The notes: a model not told the origin generated them from the letters alone. DNA of 64,000 nucleotides from Alphaproteobacteria bacterium (GCA_022822665.1 JAJEAR010000076.1:62001-126000), one strand, 5' to 3'; shown: positions 54,644 through 62,810, numbered from the stretch's first letter. Numbers and translations are program-made.

Positions 54644-54975
54644 GATCCCCGGTTCCCGTGGCCCGGCTTGAGCAGGCAGATCGCCCGGACGAAGGTCGCC
54701 GCGACCGCCGCTACTTCGAGCGGGGGTGCGGTTCGGTGTGGGTAAACATCGCCAGCAGCATTACCGGTGTAACCGGTCTGTACGCCACCGACTCACCCTC
54801 CCCCGGCCCCTCCCGCAAGCGGGAGGGGAGAAGGTAAAGAGGAGGAGGAGACGGGCGGGTCCCCTCTCCCCACCGGGAAGAGGGTTAGGGAGAGGGGCCG
54901 GCCCCAGGCCGTGAGCACCGGAAGCGCCACGATCGCCGCGGCGACATGGCGATCCCCGGTCGCCCGGTCGTCCAT
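54640..54975 (-). pseudogene. Small divergent ORF interrupted by a palindromic repeat
   Basis: An ATG at 54975 with an ideal GGAGG six bases upstream starts MDDRATGDRHVAAAIVALPV, then the frame runs into a GC-rich repeat (54792-54898) and stops. On the other side of the repeat an open frame ending VRAICLLKPGHGNRGS stops at 54640-54642, where TGA overlaps the DUF1772 GTG (GTGA). The spacing and coupling fit one gene of about 75 residues broken by the repeat. Protein identity is unknown. It begins beside TetR operators. Confidence 0.4.
54792..54898. repeat. REP-like bipartite palindromic repeat
   Basis: About 107 bp with two hairpins: CCCCTCCCGC-AA-GCGGGAGGGG (54807-54828) and CCCTCTCCC-CACC-GGGAAGAGGG (54862-54884), flanked by CACCCTC and GTTAGGGAGAGGGG. 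This composition is typical of dispersed REP/BIME elements in GC-rich Proteobacteria. It splits the small divergent ORF. Confidence 0.7.
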
Positions 54976-54994
54976 CCGAAACCTCCGTGCATAA

Positions 54995-55014
54995 ACCGTA
55001 CCAAGTGGTACGGT
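54995..55014. promoter_or_regulatory. TetR operator 1
   Basis: ACCGTACCA-AG-TGGTACGGT, perfect 9-bp arms with a 2-bp centre. It shares the core GTACC-N4-GGTAC with operator 2. It lies between the tetR promoter and the divergent small ORF (20 bp before its start codon), so it probably controls the divergent side. Confidence 0.75.
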
Positions 55015-55041
55015 TGACCTCACTGTACCGATCGGTACGGT
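55014..55041 (+). promoter_or_regulatory. Predicted tetR promoter
   Basis: TTGACC (55014-55019) and TACGGT (55036-55041) with a 16-bp spacer. Operator 2 lies in the spacer and overlaps the -10 element, consistent with autorepression. Confidence 0.45.
55025..55038. promoter_or_regulatory. TetR operator 2
   Basis: GTACCGATCGGTAC, a perfect 14-bp palindrome with the same GTACC-N4-GGTAC core as operator 1, centred 27 bp from it. It sits 37 bp before the tetR start and overlaps the predicted promoter. Confidence 0.75.
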
Positions 55042-55074
55042 ACTGTCAACGACCCGTTTCCGAGGCTTTCGGAC

Positions 55075-55680
55075 ATGAAGGAAACGACCCGCGAACGGCG
55101 CCGCGACCGTATTCTCGACGTGGCCGTGGAGACGCTGGCGGAATACGGCTACCGCGACACCACGATGCTCGAGGTGGCCCGCCGCGCATCGGCTTCCAAG
55201 GAGACGCTGTACGCCTGGTTCGGCAGCAAGCCGGGGCTGTTCCAGGCGGTCATCCAGCGCAACGCCGAGGCGGTTCGGGATGCGGTCGAAGGACATCTCG
55301 CCGGCGATGAACCGGTCGGGGAGGCGCTCGCCGATTTCGGCCATGCGCTCGCGGGGCTGCTGTTGGGCGAAAGCGCGGTGGCGATAAACCGCGCGGCGAT
55401 TTCGGAAGTGCGGACGGCTCCGACCCTCGCACGCATACTGAGCGAGTCGGGCCGCGAAGCCACGTTGCCTGTCTTTACCCGATATCTCGAAAGATGCCGC
55501 GCGCGGGGCCTGCTGGACTTCGAAGACTCCGGGGAGGCGGCAGAGACGTTCATCGGCCTGTTGATCGGAGATGCCCAGGTTCGGCGTCTGCTCGGCGTGA
55601 TGGCAGCGCCCGGGAGCGCCGAGCTCCAGAACCGGGCGAAGCTCGCTGGCAGCAAGTTCGTGCTGATCTACGGCGCGTGA
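55075..55680 (+). CDS. TetR/AcrR family transcriptional regulator
   Basis: 201-residue TetR-type repressor. The N-terminal HTH is clear (RILDVAVETLAEYGYRDTTM then VARRASASKETLYAWFGSK), followed by a helical ligand domain ending with a TetR_C-like region (GRSGREATLPVFTR-type segment; LGVMAAPGS). GAGG lies nine bases before the ATG at 55075. Two palindromes with GTACC-N4-GGTAC cores lie upstream, pointing to control of itself and the divergent DUF1772 run. The inducer is unknown. Confidence 0.93.
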   Translation: MKETTRERRRDRILDVAVETLAEYGYRDTTMLEVARRASASKETLYAWFGSKPGLFQAVIQRNAEAVRDAVEGHLAGDEPVGEALADFGHALAGLLLGESAVAINRAAISEVRTAPTLARILSESGREATLPVFTRYLERCRARGLLDFEDSGEAAETFIGLLIGDAQVRRLLGVMAAPGSAELQNRAKLAGSKFVLIYGA

Positions 55681-55699
55681 AGCCGGATCGATTCCCTCT

Positions 55700-55747
55700 C
55701 GTCATTTCGACCGGGGCGCCGCAAGACGTGGAGCGGAGAAATCTCGG
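55700..55747. repeat. Short CGTCATTTCG repeat
   Basis: Begins CGTCATTTCGACCGG and continues to GGAGCGGAGAAATCT; the ATTTC and GAGAAAT ends can form a hairpin. The first 15 bases match the repeat at 62759-62773 with one difference, so this is a dispersed intergenic repeat of the second part of the window. Confidence 0.55.
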
Positions 55748-55929
55748 AACCGGGGGTGGAAATTGTCTCCGCTCCTCCGTCCCTGCGGGCCGGCTCCGGT
55801 CATTACGACGACAGGGATCGCGGCGAACGGGGCGCGCGGCCGGCGGCAAGCACCCCTCCCGTTCCCGCTTGACGAAGCGACATCGGATCGGGAGGAATCG
55901 GCGTTACTCAGAAATCGAGGAAGCGTCCG

Positions 55930-56334
55930 GTGCCCCGCAGTTCAGCCAAAACCACCGAGCCGGGCTACGAGAACGGGAACGGTCAGATCGTCGTGGGACA
56001 GACCGACCTGCCCGGGAACGATCACCACCAATACATCTATGTGCTTGAGTGCGGCCGGTGCGGGTGCCGTTACGGCGCGAACGGCTCCGATATCTGGCAG
56101 CGCTTGTGCCCGAATTGCGGCGGTGGCCGGCCCGGTTTGGACTATCGGCAATCGCTGGCCGAACGCCGCTCGGATCGATCCGCCTCTCACGCGTCTCGCT
56201 GGCTCGACCGCGAATTCCCCGCCGTCGACATGGGACCATGGCCGGACGGCTTCACGGCCAGCCGGGAGGAAATCTATGACGACACCCGACAACTGGCGGG
56301 AGGGCTCCAGGAAGAATCCGGCGGCGACTGCTGA
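55930..56334 (+). CDS. Small zinc-ribbon protein
   Basis: 134-residue protein with one zinc ribbon: CGRCGCRYG and CPNCGGG provide the four Cys ligands, about 20 residues apart. The stretch GQTDLPGNDHHQYIYVLECG and YGANGSDIWQR is well conserved in small proteins I recall from several Alphaproteobacteria, with no assigned function. The start is a GTG at 55930 with no strong ribosome binding site. A PIN-like fragment follows 5 bp later, suggesting remnants of an accessory module. Confidence 0.6.
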   Translation: MPRSSAKTTEPGYENGNGQIVVGQTDLPGNDHHQYIYVLECGRCGCRYGANGSDIWQRLCPNCGGGRPGLDYRQSLAERRSDRSASHASRWLDREFPAVDMGPWPDGFTASREEIYDDTRQLAGGLQEESGGDC

Positions 56335-56339
56335 CCAAA

Positions 56340-56400
56340 ATGTTCATCGACACGAATGTCTTCGTGTCGGCGCGGAACGGCGAGGGAAAGACGGCGCGGC
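56340..56400 (+). pseudogene. N-terminal fragment of a PIN-domain gene
   Basis: ATG at 56340 encodes MFIDTNVFVSARN, matching the first strand and acidic residue of PIN toxins (IDTNVF). The match ends after about 13 codons and the sequence runs on to the hyuA start at 56401. It could be a truncated toxin gene or a coincidental leader peptide. No remaining PIN sequence is visible nearby. Confidence 0.45.
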
Positions 56401-58479
56401 ATGACGACCTGGATGGTGGGAGTCGATACCGGGGGCACGTTCACCGACCTGATCGCGTTCGAGGCCGGCACCGGCGAGCGCCGCGCGGTGAAGGTCCCGT
56501 CGGTGCCCGACGATCCCTCGCGCGCGGTGATCGACGCGCTGGAGGAGTTGTTCGGGACCGGCATCGCACCCGCCGAGGTAGGCTTCTTCGTTCACGGCAC
56601 CACGGTCGCGACCAACACGCTGATCGAGGAGGACGGCGCGTGCGCGGGCCTCCTGATCACCGAGGGCTTCCGGGCGGTCTACGAGGCGCGCGGCTGGTCG
56701 CAGCCGGATTCCGACGACCTGCTGGACCCGTTCTACCGGAAACCCCGACTCCTCGTTCCCCAGTCGCGCACCGCGGAGGCGGTCGAGCGGCTCGACTACA
56801 CCGGCGCGGTGCTGACGCCGCTCGACGAGGACGGGCTCCGCGAAGCGGTGCGGGGGCTCGCGGCGAAGGGCATCGAATCGGTGGCCGTGTGCTACCTGTT
56901 CAGCTTTCGCAATCCCGCGCATGAGCGCCGCACCGCCGAGATCGTCGCCGAAGAGGCGCCCGGGCTCAGGGTATCCCTCTCGTCCGAAATCCTGCCGACG
57001 ATCCGCGAATATCCCAGGCTCTCCACCACCGCGATCGACGCCTATGTCGGGCCCAGGGTCCAGACCTATTTGCTGCGCCTCGGCGCGGAGCTGAAGGATG
57101 CCGGGATCGAGACGCCCCAGCTATTCCTGATGCAGTCGCACGGCGGCCTGATGCGGATCGAGCTCGGCGCCCGGTTCCCCAACCAGACGCTGCTGTCGGG
57201 GCCCGCGGCGGGCGCGGTGTCGGGCCGGGCGCTCGGCGCGCTGGTCGACCGTCCGAACGTGGTCACGTTCGACATGGGCGGCACCTCGACCGATATCGCG
57301 GTGATCGCCGGTGGGCGGATCGAGGAGACCGATTCGGGTCGCATCGCGGGGCAGGACATCGGAACGCCGATGCTCTCGGTCGCGACGCTCGGCGCCGGCG
57401 GCGGCACGATCGCCTATATCGGCAGGGACGGGCTGATGAAGGTCGGCCCGCGCAGCGCCGGCGCCGATCCGGGCCCCGCCTGCTACGGACGCGGCGGCAC
57501 CGAGCCCACCGTGACCGACGCCAACCTGCTTCTCGGCGCACTCGGCGCGGGCAGCGTGCTCGGCGGGCGGATGACGATGGATTCCGACCTCGCCCGCGCC
57601 GCGGTCGAGGAGAAGGTCGCCGCGCCCCTCGGCCTCGACGTTATCGAGGCGGCGGCCGGAATCGTGCGCATCGTCAACTCGAACATGGCGGTCGATCTCC
57701 GCCTCGCCTTCCAGCGCCGCGGGGCCGACCCGCGCGACTTCGCCCTGATCGCCTTCGGCGGCGCGGGGCCCCTGCACGCCGCGGCGCTGGCCCGCGACGT
57801 GGGAATCGCCCGCGTCGTGGTACCGCTCGCCCCCGGGCTCAACAGCGCCTTCGGGCTGCTCCAGACCGATGTCCGCCACATCTACGTCAAGTCTTCCGTG
57901 GGCGTCCTGGCGGGGCTGTCGGCGGAGGCGATGGAGGCCGAGTTCGAAAATCTCGAAGCGCGCGCCCGCGCCGACGTGCGGGAGGAGGGCTTCGACGAGA
58001 GCGAGGTGACGCTCCGCCGCCAGGTCGACATGCGCTACCTGCACCAGGGCTACCAGCTCGCCGTGGATTGCCTCGCGCGACCGGTCGACGAGGCGGAGAA
58101 GGCGGCGCTCAAGTCCCGTTTCGACGATCTTCACGCCCGGGTCTACGGCGCGAGCGCGCCCGACGAGGACGCCGAGACGGTCACCTTCCGGGCGATCGCC
58201 GAGATCGCGGTGCCGCAGCTCCGACTGCCCCCGATCGAGATCGGCGACGGCGATCCCTCGGCGGCCGAGGTCGGCGCGCGCGAGCTCTACGATTTCGAGG
58301 CCAGCGGCTTCGTGCCCTGCACGCTCTACGACCGGGCCCGGCTGCGCGCCGGCGACCGGATCGAAGGCGCCGCGGTGATCCAGCAATTCGATTCGACGAC
58401 CGTGGTCCTCGCGGGCCAGAGCGCGACGGTGGAAGCGCACGGCAATCTCGTCATCGATGCGGGAGACAACGCGTCATGA
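56401..58479 (+). CDS. Hydantoinase/oxoprolinase family subunit A
   Basis: 692-residue HyuA-type subunit (N-methylhydantoinase A / 5-oxoprolinase / acetophenone carboxylase family). These are ATP-dependent enzymes acting on cyclic amides or ketones. The N-terminal VGVDTGGTFTDL is the ASKHA phosphate loop, HGTTVATNTLIE the second motif, and FDMGGTSTDIAVI and AFGGAGPLHAAALA are in the later part. The ATG at 56401 aligns with the family start. It overlaps hyuB by ATGA. The substrate could be a hydantoin, oxoproline or ketone; which one is not deducible. Confidence 0.93.
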   Translation: MTTWMVGVDTGGTFTDLIAFEAGTGERRAVKVPSVPDDPSRAVIDALEELFGTGIAPAEVGFFVHGTTVATNTLIEEDGACAGLLITEGFRAVYEARGWSQPDSDDLLDPFYRKPRLLVPQSRTAEAVERLDYTGAVLTPLDEDGLREAVRGLAAKGIESVAVCYLFSFRNPAHERRTAEIVAEEAPGLRVSLSSEILPTIREYPRLSTTAIDAYVGPRVQTYLLRLGAELKDAGIETPQLFLMQSHGGLMRIELGARFPNQTLLSGPAAGAVSGRALGALVDRPNVVTFDMGGTSTDIAVIAGGRIEETDSGRIAGQDIGTPMLSVATLGAGGGTIAYIGRDGLMKVGPRSAGADPGPACYGRGGTEPTVTDANLLLGALGAGSVLGGRMTMDSDLARAAVEEKVAAPLGLDVIEAAAGIVRIVNSNMAVDLRLAFQRRGADPRDFALIAFGGAGPLHAAALARDVGIARVVVPLAPGLNSAFGLLQTDVRHIYVKSSVGVLAGLSAEAMEAEFENLEARARADVREEGFDESEVTLRRQVDMRYLHQGYQLAVDCLARPVDEAEKAALKSRFDDLHARVYGASAPDEDAETVTFRAIAEIAVPQLRLPPIEIGDGDPSAAEVGARELYDFEASGFVPCTLYDRARLRAGDRIEGAAVIQQFDSTTVVLAGQSATVEAHGNLVIDAGDNAS

Positions 58480-60206
58480 GCCTCGATCCCATCACCATCG
58501 AGGTGGTGCTGAGCCGCCTGCGCGAGACCACGGAGGCGATGGCGCACGCGCTGTTCCACAGCGGCTACTCGCCCATCCTCCGCGAGTCTCAGGACGGCAC
58601 GGCGGGTCTGACCGACGGGACCGGGCGGGTGATCATGGTCGGGGGCGGGCTGCAATACCATTCCCTGCTCTACTCGAAGTCGATCGGCAGCATCTTCGAG
58701 CGCTACCCGCCGGAGACCATGCGGGAGGGCGACAGCTTCGTCTGCAACGATCCCTACAAGGCGGGCAACAGCCACGTCCCCGATTTCGTGGTCGCGACGC
58801 CGGCCTTCTTCGAGGGAAATCTGGTCGCCTTCGGGGTCAGCGTCGCGCACAAGGCCGACGTCGGCGGGCTGGTGCCGGGCTCGTCGGGCGCGGCGGCGCG
58901 CGAGATCTTCCATGACGGGATTCTGGTGCCGCCGGTCCGGATGTGGAGCGCCGACGGCGTCAACGCCGAGGTCGAGGCGATCGTCCGCAACAACAGCCGC
59001 GCGCCCGACGTGGTGCTCGGCGATCTGCGCGGACAGGTGGGCGCGACCCGCCTCGGCGCCCGGCGCATCGCCGAGCTGTGCGGGGCCTTCGGCGCGGACA
59101 CCGTGACCGGGACGATGGACGCGCTGATGTCGCGGACCGCCCGGCGGGTGAGGGAGGCGGTCTCCGCCTGGAAGGACGGCAGCGCCGAGGCCGAGGGGCT
59201 GATGGACCATGACGGGGCCGACCGGGACCGTCCGGTCCGCATTCACGTAAGGGCGGAGAAGTCGGGCGACCGGCTGACGATCGATTTCAGCGGCAGCGAC
59301 CCCCAGACGGCGGGGCCGATCAACACCCCGGAGGCCACCGCGCGCGCCGTCTCGATGCAGGCGATCCTCGCCGCCTCCGATCCGACGATCCCGATGAACA
59401 CCGGCGCCTTCGAGGCGGTCGACTTCGTCATTCCGCCGGGCCGGATGGTGAGCCCGCAATTCCCGGCCACGGTCAACCACTACTTCCCCACGTCGCACAT
59501 GGTCTACAACGTGGTGCTGGCCGCGCTCGGCACGCTCAACCCGGACCGCGCCGTCGCGCCGTCGGGTCTCGGCACCGGCGCGATGGCGATCGGCTATTCG
59601 GAGGGGCGGTCCGGCAAGGCCACCGTCCAGTACGAGCTGATGACCACCTCCCTCGGCGGCACCAGCGAGGGAGACGGCGCCTCGATCGTGCTGCCGATGA
59701 ACCACTTCGCGCCCGGCACTCCGGTCGAGATCGTCGAGACCGAATACCCGATCCGTGTCGGGCGGTTCGAGCTGCTGCCCGACAGCGCCGGCGCCGGCAC
59801 CCATCGCGGCGGGATCGGTTTCGCGCGCGAATACGCGTTCCTCACCGACTGCACGCTGACGCTCCGCACCGCCAACCACCGCCACGCCGCCTGGGGCCTG
59901 TTCGGCGGCGGCAGCCCGGCGCCGGCGTCGACCTCGATCTCGTTTCCGGACGGACGCACCGAAGACATGGACGTGCTGGAGACGCGGCACATGTCCGCGG
60001 GCGCCTCGATCCGCCTCTGCCAGAGCGGCGGGGGCGGCTACGGCGATCCGTTCGAGCGCCCCGCGGAGCTGGTCGTCGCCGACATCGGGGACGGCTATGT
60101 CTCGGCGGAAGCCGCGCGCGAGCTCTACGGCGTTGCCGTCGACGCCGACGGCGCGCTCGACGAGGCGGAGACCGAACGGTTGCGGGGCGAAAAGGCCGTT
60201 TCCTGA
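58476..60206 (+). CDS. Hydantoinase/oxoprolinase family subunit B
   Basis: 576-residue HyuB-type subunit, partner of the upstream HyuA. It begins MSLDPITIEVVLSRLRETTEAM; conserved segments are FHSGYSPILRES, GDSFVCNDPYKAGNSHVPDF and HKADVGGLVPGSSG. Toward the C-terminus are GGGYGDPFERP and DAEAARELYGV-like sequence. The ATG at 58476 forms ATGA with the hyuA stop; a longer frame opening at 58068 is a shadow of hyuA. It is likely to form an A2B2-type complex with HyuA. Confidence 0.93.
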   Translation: MSLDPITIEVVLSRLRETTEAMAHALFHSGYSPILRESQDGTAGLTDGTGRVIMVGGGLQYHSLLYSKSIGSIFERYPPETMREGDSFVCNDPYKAGNSHVPDFVVATPAFFEGNLVAFGVSVAHKADVGGLVPGSSGAAAREIFHDGILVPPVRMWSADGVNAEVEAIVRNNSRAPDVVLGDLRGQVGATRLGARRIAELCGAFGADTVTGTMDALMSRTARRVREAVSAWKDGSAEAEGLMDHDGADRDRPVRIHVRAEKSGDRLTIDFSGSDPQTAGPINTPEATARAVSMQAILAASDPTIPMNTGAFEAVDFVIPPGRMVSPQFPATVNHYFPTSHMVYNVVLAALGTLNPDRAVAPSGLGTGAMAIGYSEGRSGKATVQYELMTTSLGGTSEGDGASIVLPMNHFAPGTPVEIVETEYPIRVGRFELLPDSAGAGTHRGGIGFAREYAFLTDCTLTLRTANHRHAAWGLFGGGSPAPASTSISFPDGRTEDMDVLETRHMSAGASIRLCQSGGGGYGDPFERPAELVVADIGDGYVSAEAARELYGVAVDADGALDEAETERLRGEKAVS

Positions 60207-60262
60207 AGGGTTGGGGCGCATCCCATTTTGGCGGCAACGGCTGTCGCTCCAGCGCCCCGTCA

Positions 60263-60276
60263 TGGGACGATTCCCA
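60263..60276. promoter_or_regulatory. TGGGA-N4-TCCCA palindrome, copy 1
   Basis: TGGGACGATTCCCA, two TGGGA half-sites in inverted orientation with a 4-bp spacer. It is identical in geometry to the copy at 60319. Single half-sites lie at 60221-60225 and 60295-60299. Probable operator of the downstream HTH-methyltransferase. Confidence 0.6.
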
Positions 60277-60318
60277 TTAGACAATTCGGCGATTTCCCAC
60301 CGTCATCTCCGCCGTTAG

Positions 60319-60332
60319 TGGGATTTATCCCA
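60319..60332. promoter_or_regulatory. TGGGA-N4-TCCCA palindrome, copy 2
   Basis: TGGGATTTATCCCA, a perfect 6-bp inverted repeat with TT centre, 56 bp from copy 1 with the same TGGGA-N4-TCCCA layout. A further half-site (TGGGA, 60355-60359) lies between it and the -35 element. Confidence 0.65.
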
Positions 60333-60367
60333 TGATTTTATCCATCTCTGTTGATGGGAAAAACCGT

Positions 60368-60396
60368 TTGACAGGACTCTGGGGCCGCGTTAACGA
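60368..60396 (+). promoter_or_regulatory. Predicted promoter of the HTH-methyltransferase operon
   Basis: A consensus TTGACA (60368-60373) is followed after 17 bp by TAACGA (60391-60396). Transcription would start near 60403, leaving a 25-nt leader with GAGG seven bases before the ATG. The TGGGA sites end nine bases upstream of the -35. Confidence 0.55.
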
Positions 60397-60427
60397 AGAT
60401 ATCCGGCATCGAACGCGAGGTTGACGG

Positions 60428-61801
60428 ATGGACGTTGTGGGCGGCCTGGTCGGCGAGATCGAGACCTATTGCCGCGAGGCGGGCATCGCCGAAACGACGT
60501 TCGGGCGGATCGTCGTCAACGACGGCAAGTTCGTTGGCAGGCTTCGGGAGGGCAAGGGGGTAACCGCCGCCACAGTCGAGCGGGTGCGCCGATTCCTGGA
60601 CGAGAACGGCGCGGCGTCTTCCGACCCGGAGGCCGAGACCGCCTCGCCCGAACCTCCGGATACGCCCGACGGCGACTCCCGAACCGCCTTCCGATTCTAC
60701 GACAACCGCCAGAAATACCTCGCCTTCGTCAACACATGTTCGGAGAAGTGGGTGGTCGCCGAGCGCGCGGGCATGGAGCTCGCCCATCTGCACCCCCAGC
60801 CGCCGGCGCTCCGGGTGTTCGACGCCGGCATGGGGGACGGGACCGTGCTGACCGGCGTGATGCGCCAGATGCACCGGCGCTTCCGCACGTTGCCCTTCTA
60901 TATCGTCGGCAAGGAGATCAGCCTGGAGGATGTGCGTCTCGGGCTGGAGCGGATGCCCGACCGGTTTTACGAGCACCCGGCGACGGTGCTGGTGCTGACC
61001 AACCTCTACTACACGGAGGCGCCCTGGCTGATGCCGCGCTCGATGGCGGCGGCCGCCGCGCTCAACTGGATCGAGGTCGCGCTGGAAGGCGATTCCTCGC
61101 ACGAGTTCCATGAGCAGATAACCGCCCTTCAGCCCCGGCTGGGGGAGACCTGGCAGGTCCGTCCCTCGGAGAAGACCGGCAACCCGCTCTATGTCCGCCC
61201 GTCGGTGCTGGTGGTCTACCGCGAGGATCACAAGTTCCTGCTCGACCAGGTGATCCCGCGGCCCGGCGCGGTGAAGGCGGATTACGACCTCGTCATCGCC
61301 TCGCAGCCCTACCGCGCGCGGATGCCGGTCTCCTTCAAGGCGCAAAAGGTCCTCGCGCCGCTCGCCCGGAGCCTGGCGCCGGGCGGGCGGCTTCTCGGCA
61401 TCCATTCGTACGGCGGCGATCCGGGGCTCGATATCGTCCGCAAGGTGTGGCCCGGCGAGAACCCGTTCGCCACCAAGCGGCACGAGCTTCTCAAGACGCT
61501 CAAGGACGAGCTCGGGCGCGAAGCGCGCGATCTCAACTTCAACGCCTATGCCGACAAGAGGTCGATCTTCCGCTACGACATGCACACCCTGCCGAGCGAG
61601 GTCGGCGGGCGCAGCATCGGCACCTCCACCCTGTTCGCCGCCTGGAACGCCGCCATCTATGTCGCCCAGATCGAAGACGACCGGCTCGAGGACGTCCTCG
61701 CCGAAGGCGGCTATCTCGACGCCACCCGCGAGGTGCTGAACCGGTACGGAGGGCTCTGGTTCTACGACGAATCCTACGTCGTCTCCCGGCGGAAGGCCTG
61801 A
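60428..61801 (+). CDS. HTH-domain/SAM-dependent methyltransferase fusion
   Basis: 457-residue two-domain protein. Residues 1-62 form a small Cro-like HTH domain (AETTFGRIVVNDGKFVGRLR, VTAATVERVRRFLDENG). An acidic Pro-rich linker (about 62-85) leads to a class I methyltransferase with SAM motif RVFDAGMGDGTVL (129-141) and other Rossmann features (PPAL at motif entry, YIVGKEIS, LAPGGRLLGIHSYGG). The HTH may let the protein bind its own promoter palindromes. It is followed after 4 bp by a MetF-like gene. It could methylate a small molecule or protein; the substrate is unknown. Confidence 0.88.
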   Translation: MDVVGGLVGEIETYCREAGIAETTFGRIVVNDGKFVGRLREGKGVTAATVERVRRFLDENGAASSDPEAETASPEPPDTPDGDSRTAFRFYDNRQKYLAFVNTCSEKWVVAERAGMELAHLHPQPPALRVFDAGMGDGTVLTGVMRQMHRRFRTLPFYIVGKEISLEDVRLGLERMPDRFYEHPATVLVLTNLYYTEAPWLMPRSMAAAAALNWIEVALEGDSSHEFHEQITALQPRLGETWQVRPSEKTGNPLYVRPSVLVVYREDHKFLLDQVIPRPGAVKADYDLVIASQPYRARMPVSFKAQKVLAPLARSLAPGGRLLGIHSYGGDPGLDIVRKVWPGENPFATKRHELLKTLKDELGREARDLNFNAYADKRSIFRYDMHTLPSEVGGRSIGTSTLFAAWNAAIYVAQIEDDRLEDVLAEGGYLDATREVLNRYGGLWFYDESYVVSRRKA

Positions 61802-61805
61802 GACC

Positions 61806-62747
61806 ATGCTCCTCTCCCCCGAGACGGCGGCGGAATCGGGCTTCGCGCGCACCCTGCTCAACGGCGAGTTCGCCATCACCGCCGAGCTCGTTCCTCCGGC
61901 CTCCGGCGCGCCGGACGAGCTGCTGGCGCTGGCGGAGCCGCTGCGCGGTCTTGTGGACGCGGTCAACGTCACCGACGGGCCGCGCGCGATGGTTCACATG
62001 TCGGCGCTCGCCGCGGCCTCCATCCTGGCCCGCGAGGGTATCGAGCCGATACTCCAGTTCGCCTGCCGCGACCGCAACCGGATCGCGCTCCAGGCCGATC
62101 TGCTCGGCGCCTCGGCGGTCGGCGTGCGCAACGTGCTGATCCTGCGCGGCGACGATCCCGATACCAACGAGATCCCGCCGCCCAAGCCGGTGTTCGACGT
62201 CGACAGCCGCGATCTGATCCAGATCGCCGCAAAGATGCGCGCCGGCGAGGCGCTGGCCTCGGGGCGGGAGATCGCGACGGCGCCGCGGCTGTTCATCGGC
62301 GCCGCCGACACCCCGGTCGACCCCGAACCCGGCTGGCGCCCGACCGGGCTCGCGCGCAAGGTCGAGGCCGGGGCGGGTTTCGTGCAGACCCAGCTCTGCT
62401 GGGACATAGACGTGGTTCGCCGCTATGCCGGGGCGCTGGAAGAGGCGGGGCTCACCGACCGGATGTTCCTGCTGATCGGGATCGGCCCGATCGCGTCGGC
62501 GCGGTCGGCGCGCTGGATGCGCGACAATCTGTGGGGAGTCCGCATTCCCGATCCGATCGTCGAGCGCCTCGACCGCGCCGCCGACCAGAAGGCGGAAGGC
62601 ATCGCGATCTGCGCCGAGCTGATCCGCGCGATGGCGGAGGTGCCGGGGGTCTCCGGCGTCCACCTGATGGCCCCGGTCGGGCTGTCCTCTATCCCTGTGG
62701 CGATCCGCGAGTCCGCCGTGCTCGAGGGGCGCGCCGCGGCGGTTTGA
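61806..62747 (+). CDS. Methylenetetrahydrofolate reductase (MetF-like)
   Basis: 313-residue FAD-dependent TIM-barrel protein of the MetF family; it reduces 5,10-methylene-THF to 5-methyl-THF, or the reverse in demethylation pathways. The family blocks are ITAELVPPAS, VNVTDGPRAMVHMSAL, LQFACRDRNRIALQADLLGA, VLILRGDDP and AGAGFVQTQLCWD. Length fits a short MetF (about 300). The gap to the methyltransferase is 4 bp, so the two are one operon. As this family also occurs in catabolic demethylation gene sets, the direction of the reaction is open. Confidence 0.93.
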   Translation: MLLSPETAAESGFARTLLNGEFAITAELVPPASGAPDELLALAEPLRGLVDAVNVTDGPRAMVHMSALAAASILAREGIEPILQFACRDRNRIALQADLLGASAVGVRNVLILRGDDPDTNEIPPPKPVFDVDSRDLIQIAAKMRAGEALASGREIATAPRLFIGAADTPVDPEPGWRPTGLARKVEAGAGFVQTQLCWDIDVVRRYAGALEEAGLTDRMFLLIGIGPIASARSARWMRDNLWGVRIPDPIVERLDRAADQKAEGIAICAELIRAMAEVPGVSGVHLMAPVGLSSIPVAIRESAVLEGRAAAV

Positions 62748-62755
62748 AAGGCTCT

Positions 62756-62793
62756 CTTCGTCATTTCGGCCGGTTCCGGTCGATATGACGAAG
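62756..62793. terminator. Long stem-loop between convergent genes
   Basis: CTTCGTCAT and ATGACGAAG flank an inner TCGGCCGG-TT-CCGGTCGA, giving a nearly perfect 17-bp stem with a small loop. It lies between the stops of the MetF-like gene and the CoA-transferase gene, so it may be a bidirectional terminator. The left arm (CGTCATTTCGGCCGG) matches the repeat at 55700. Confidence 0.65.
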
Positions 62794-62810
62794 GGTGGCG
62801 GAATTTGCCC

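Noticed and set aside
54792..54898. Possible CRISPR repeat or terminator array
   Set aside because: There is only one bipartite palindromic unit, no spacer periodicity and no cas genes; REP-like repeat is the better description.
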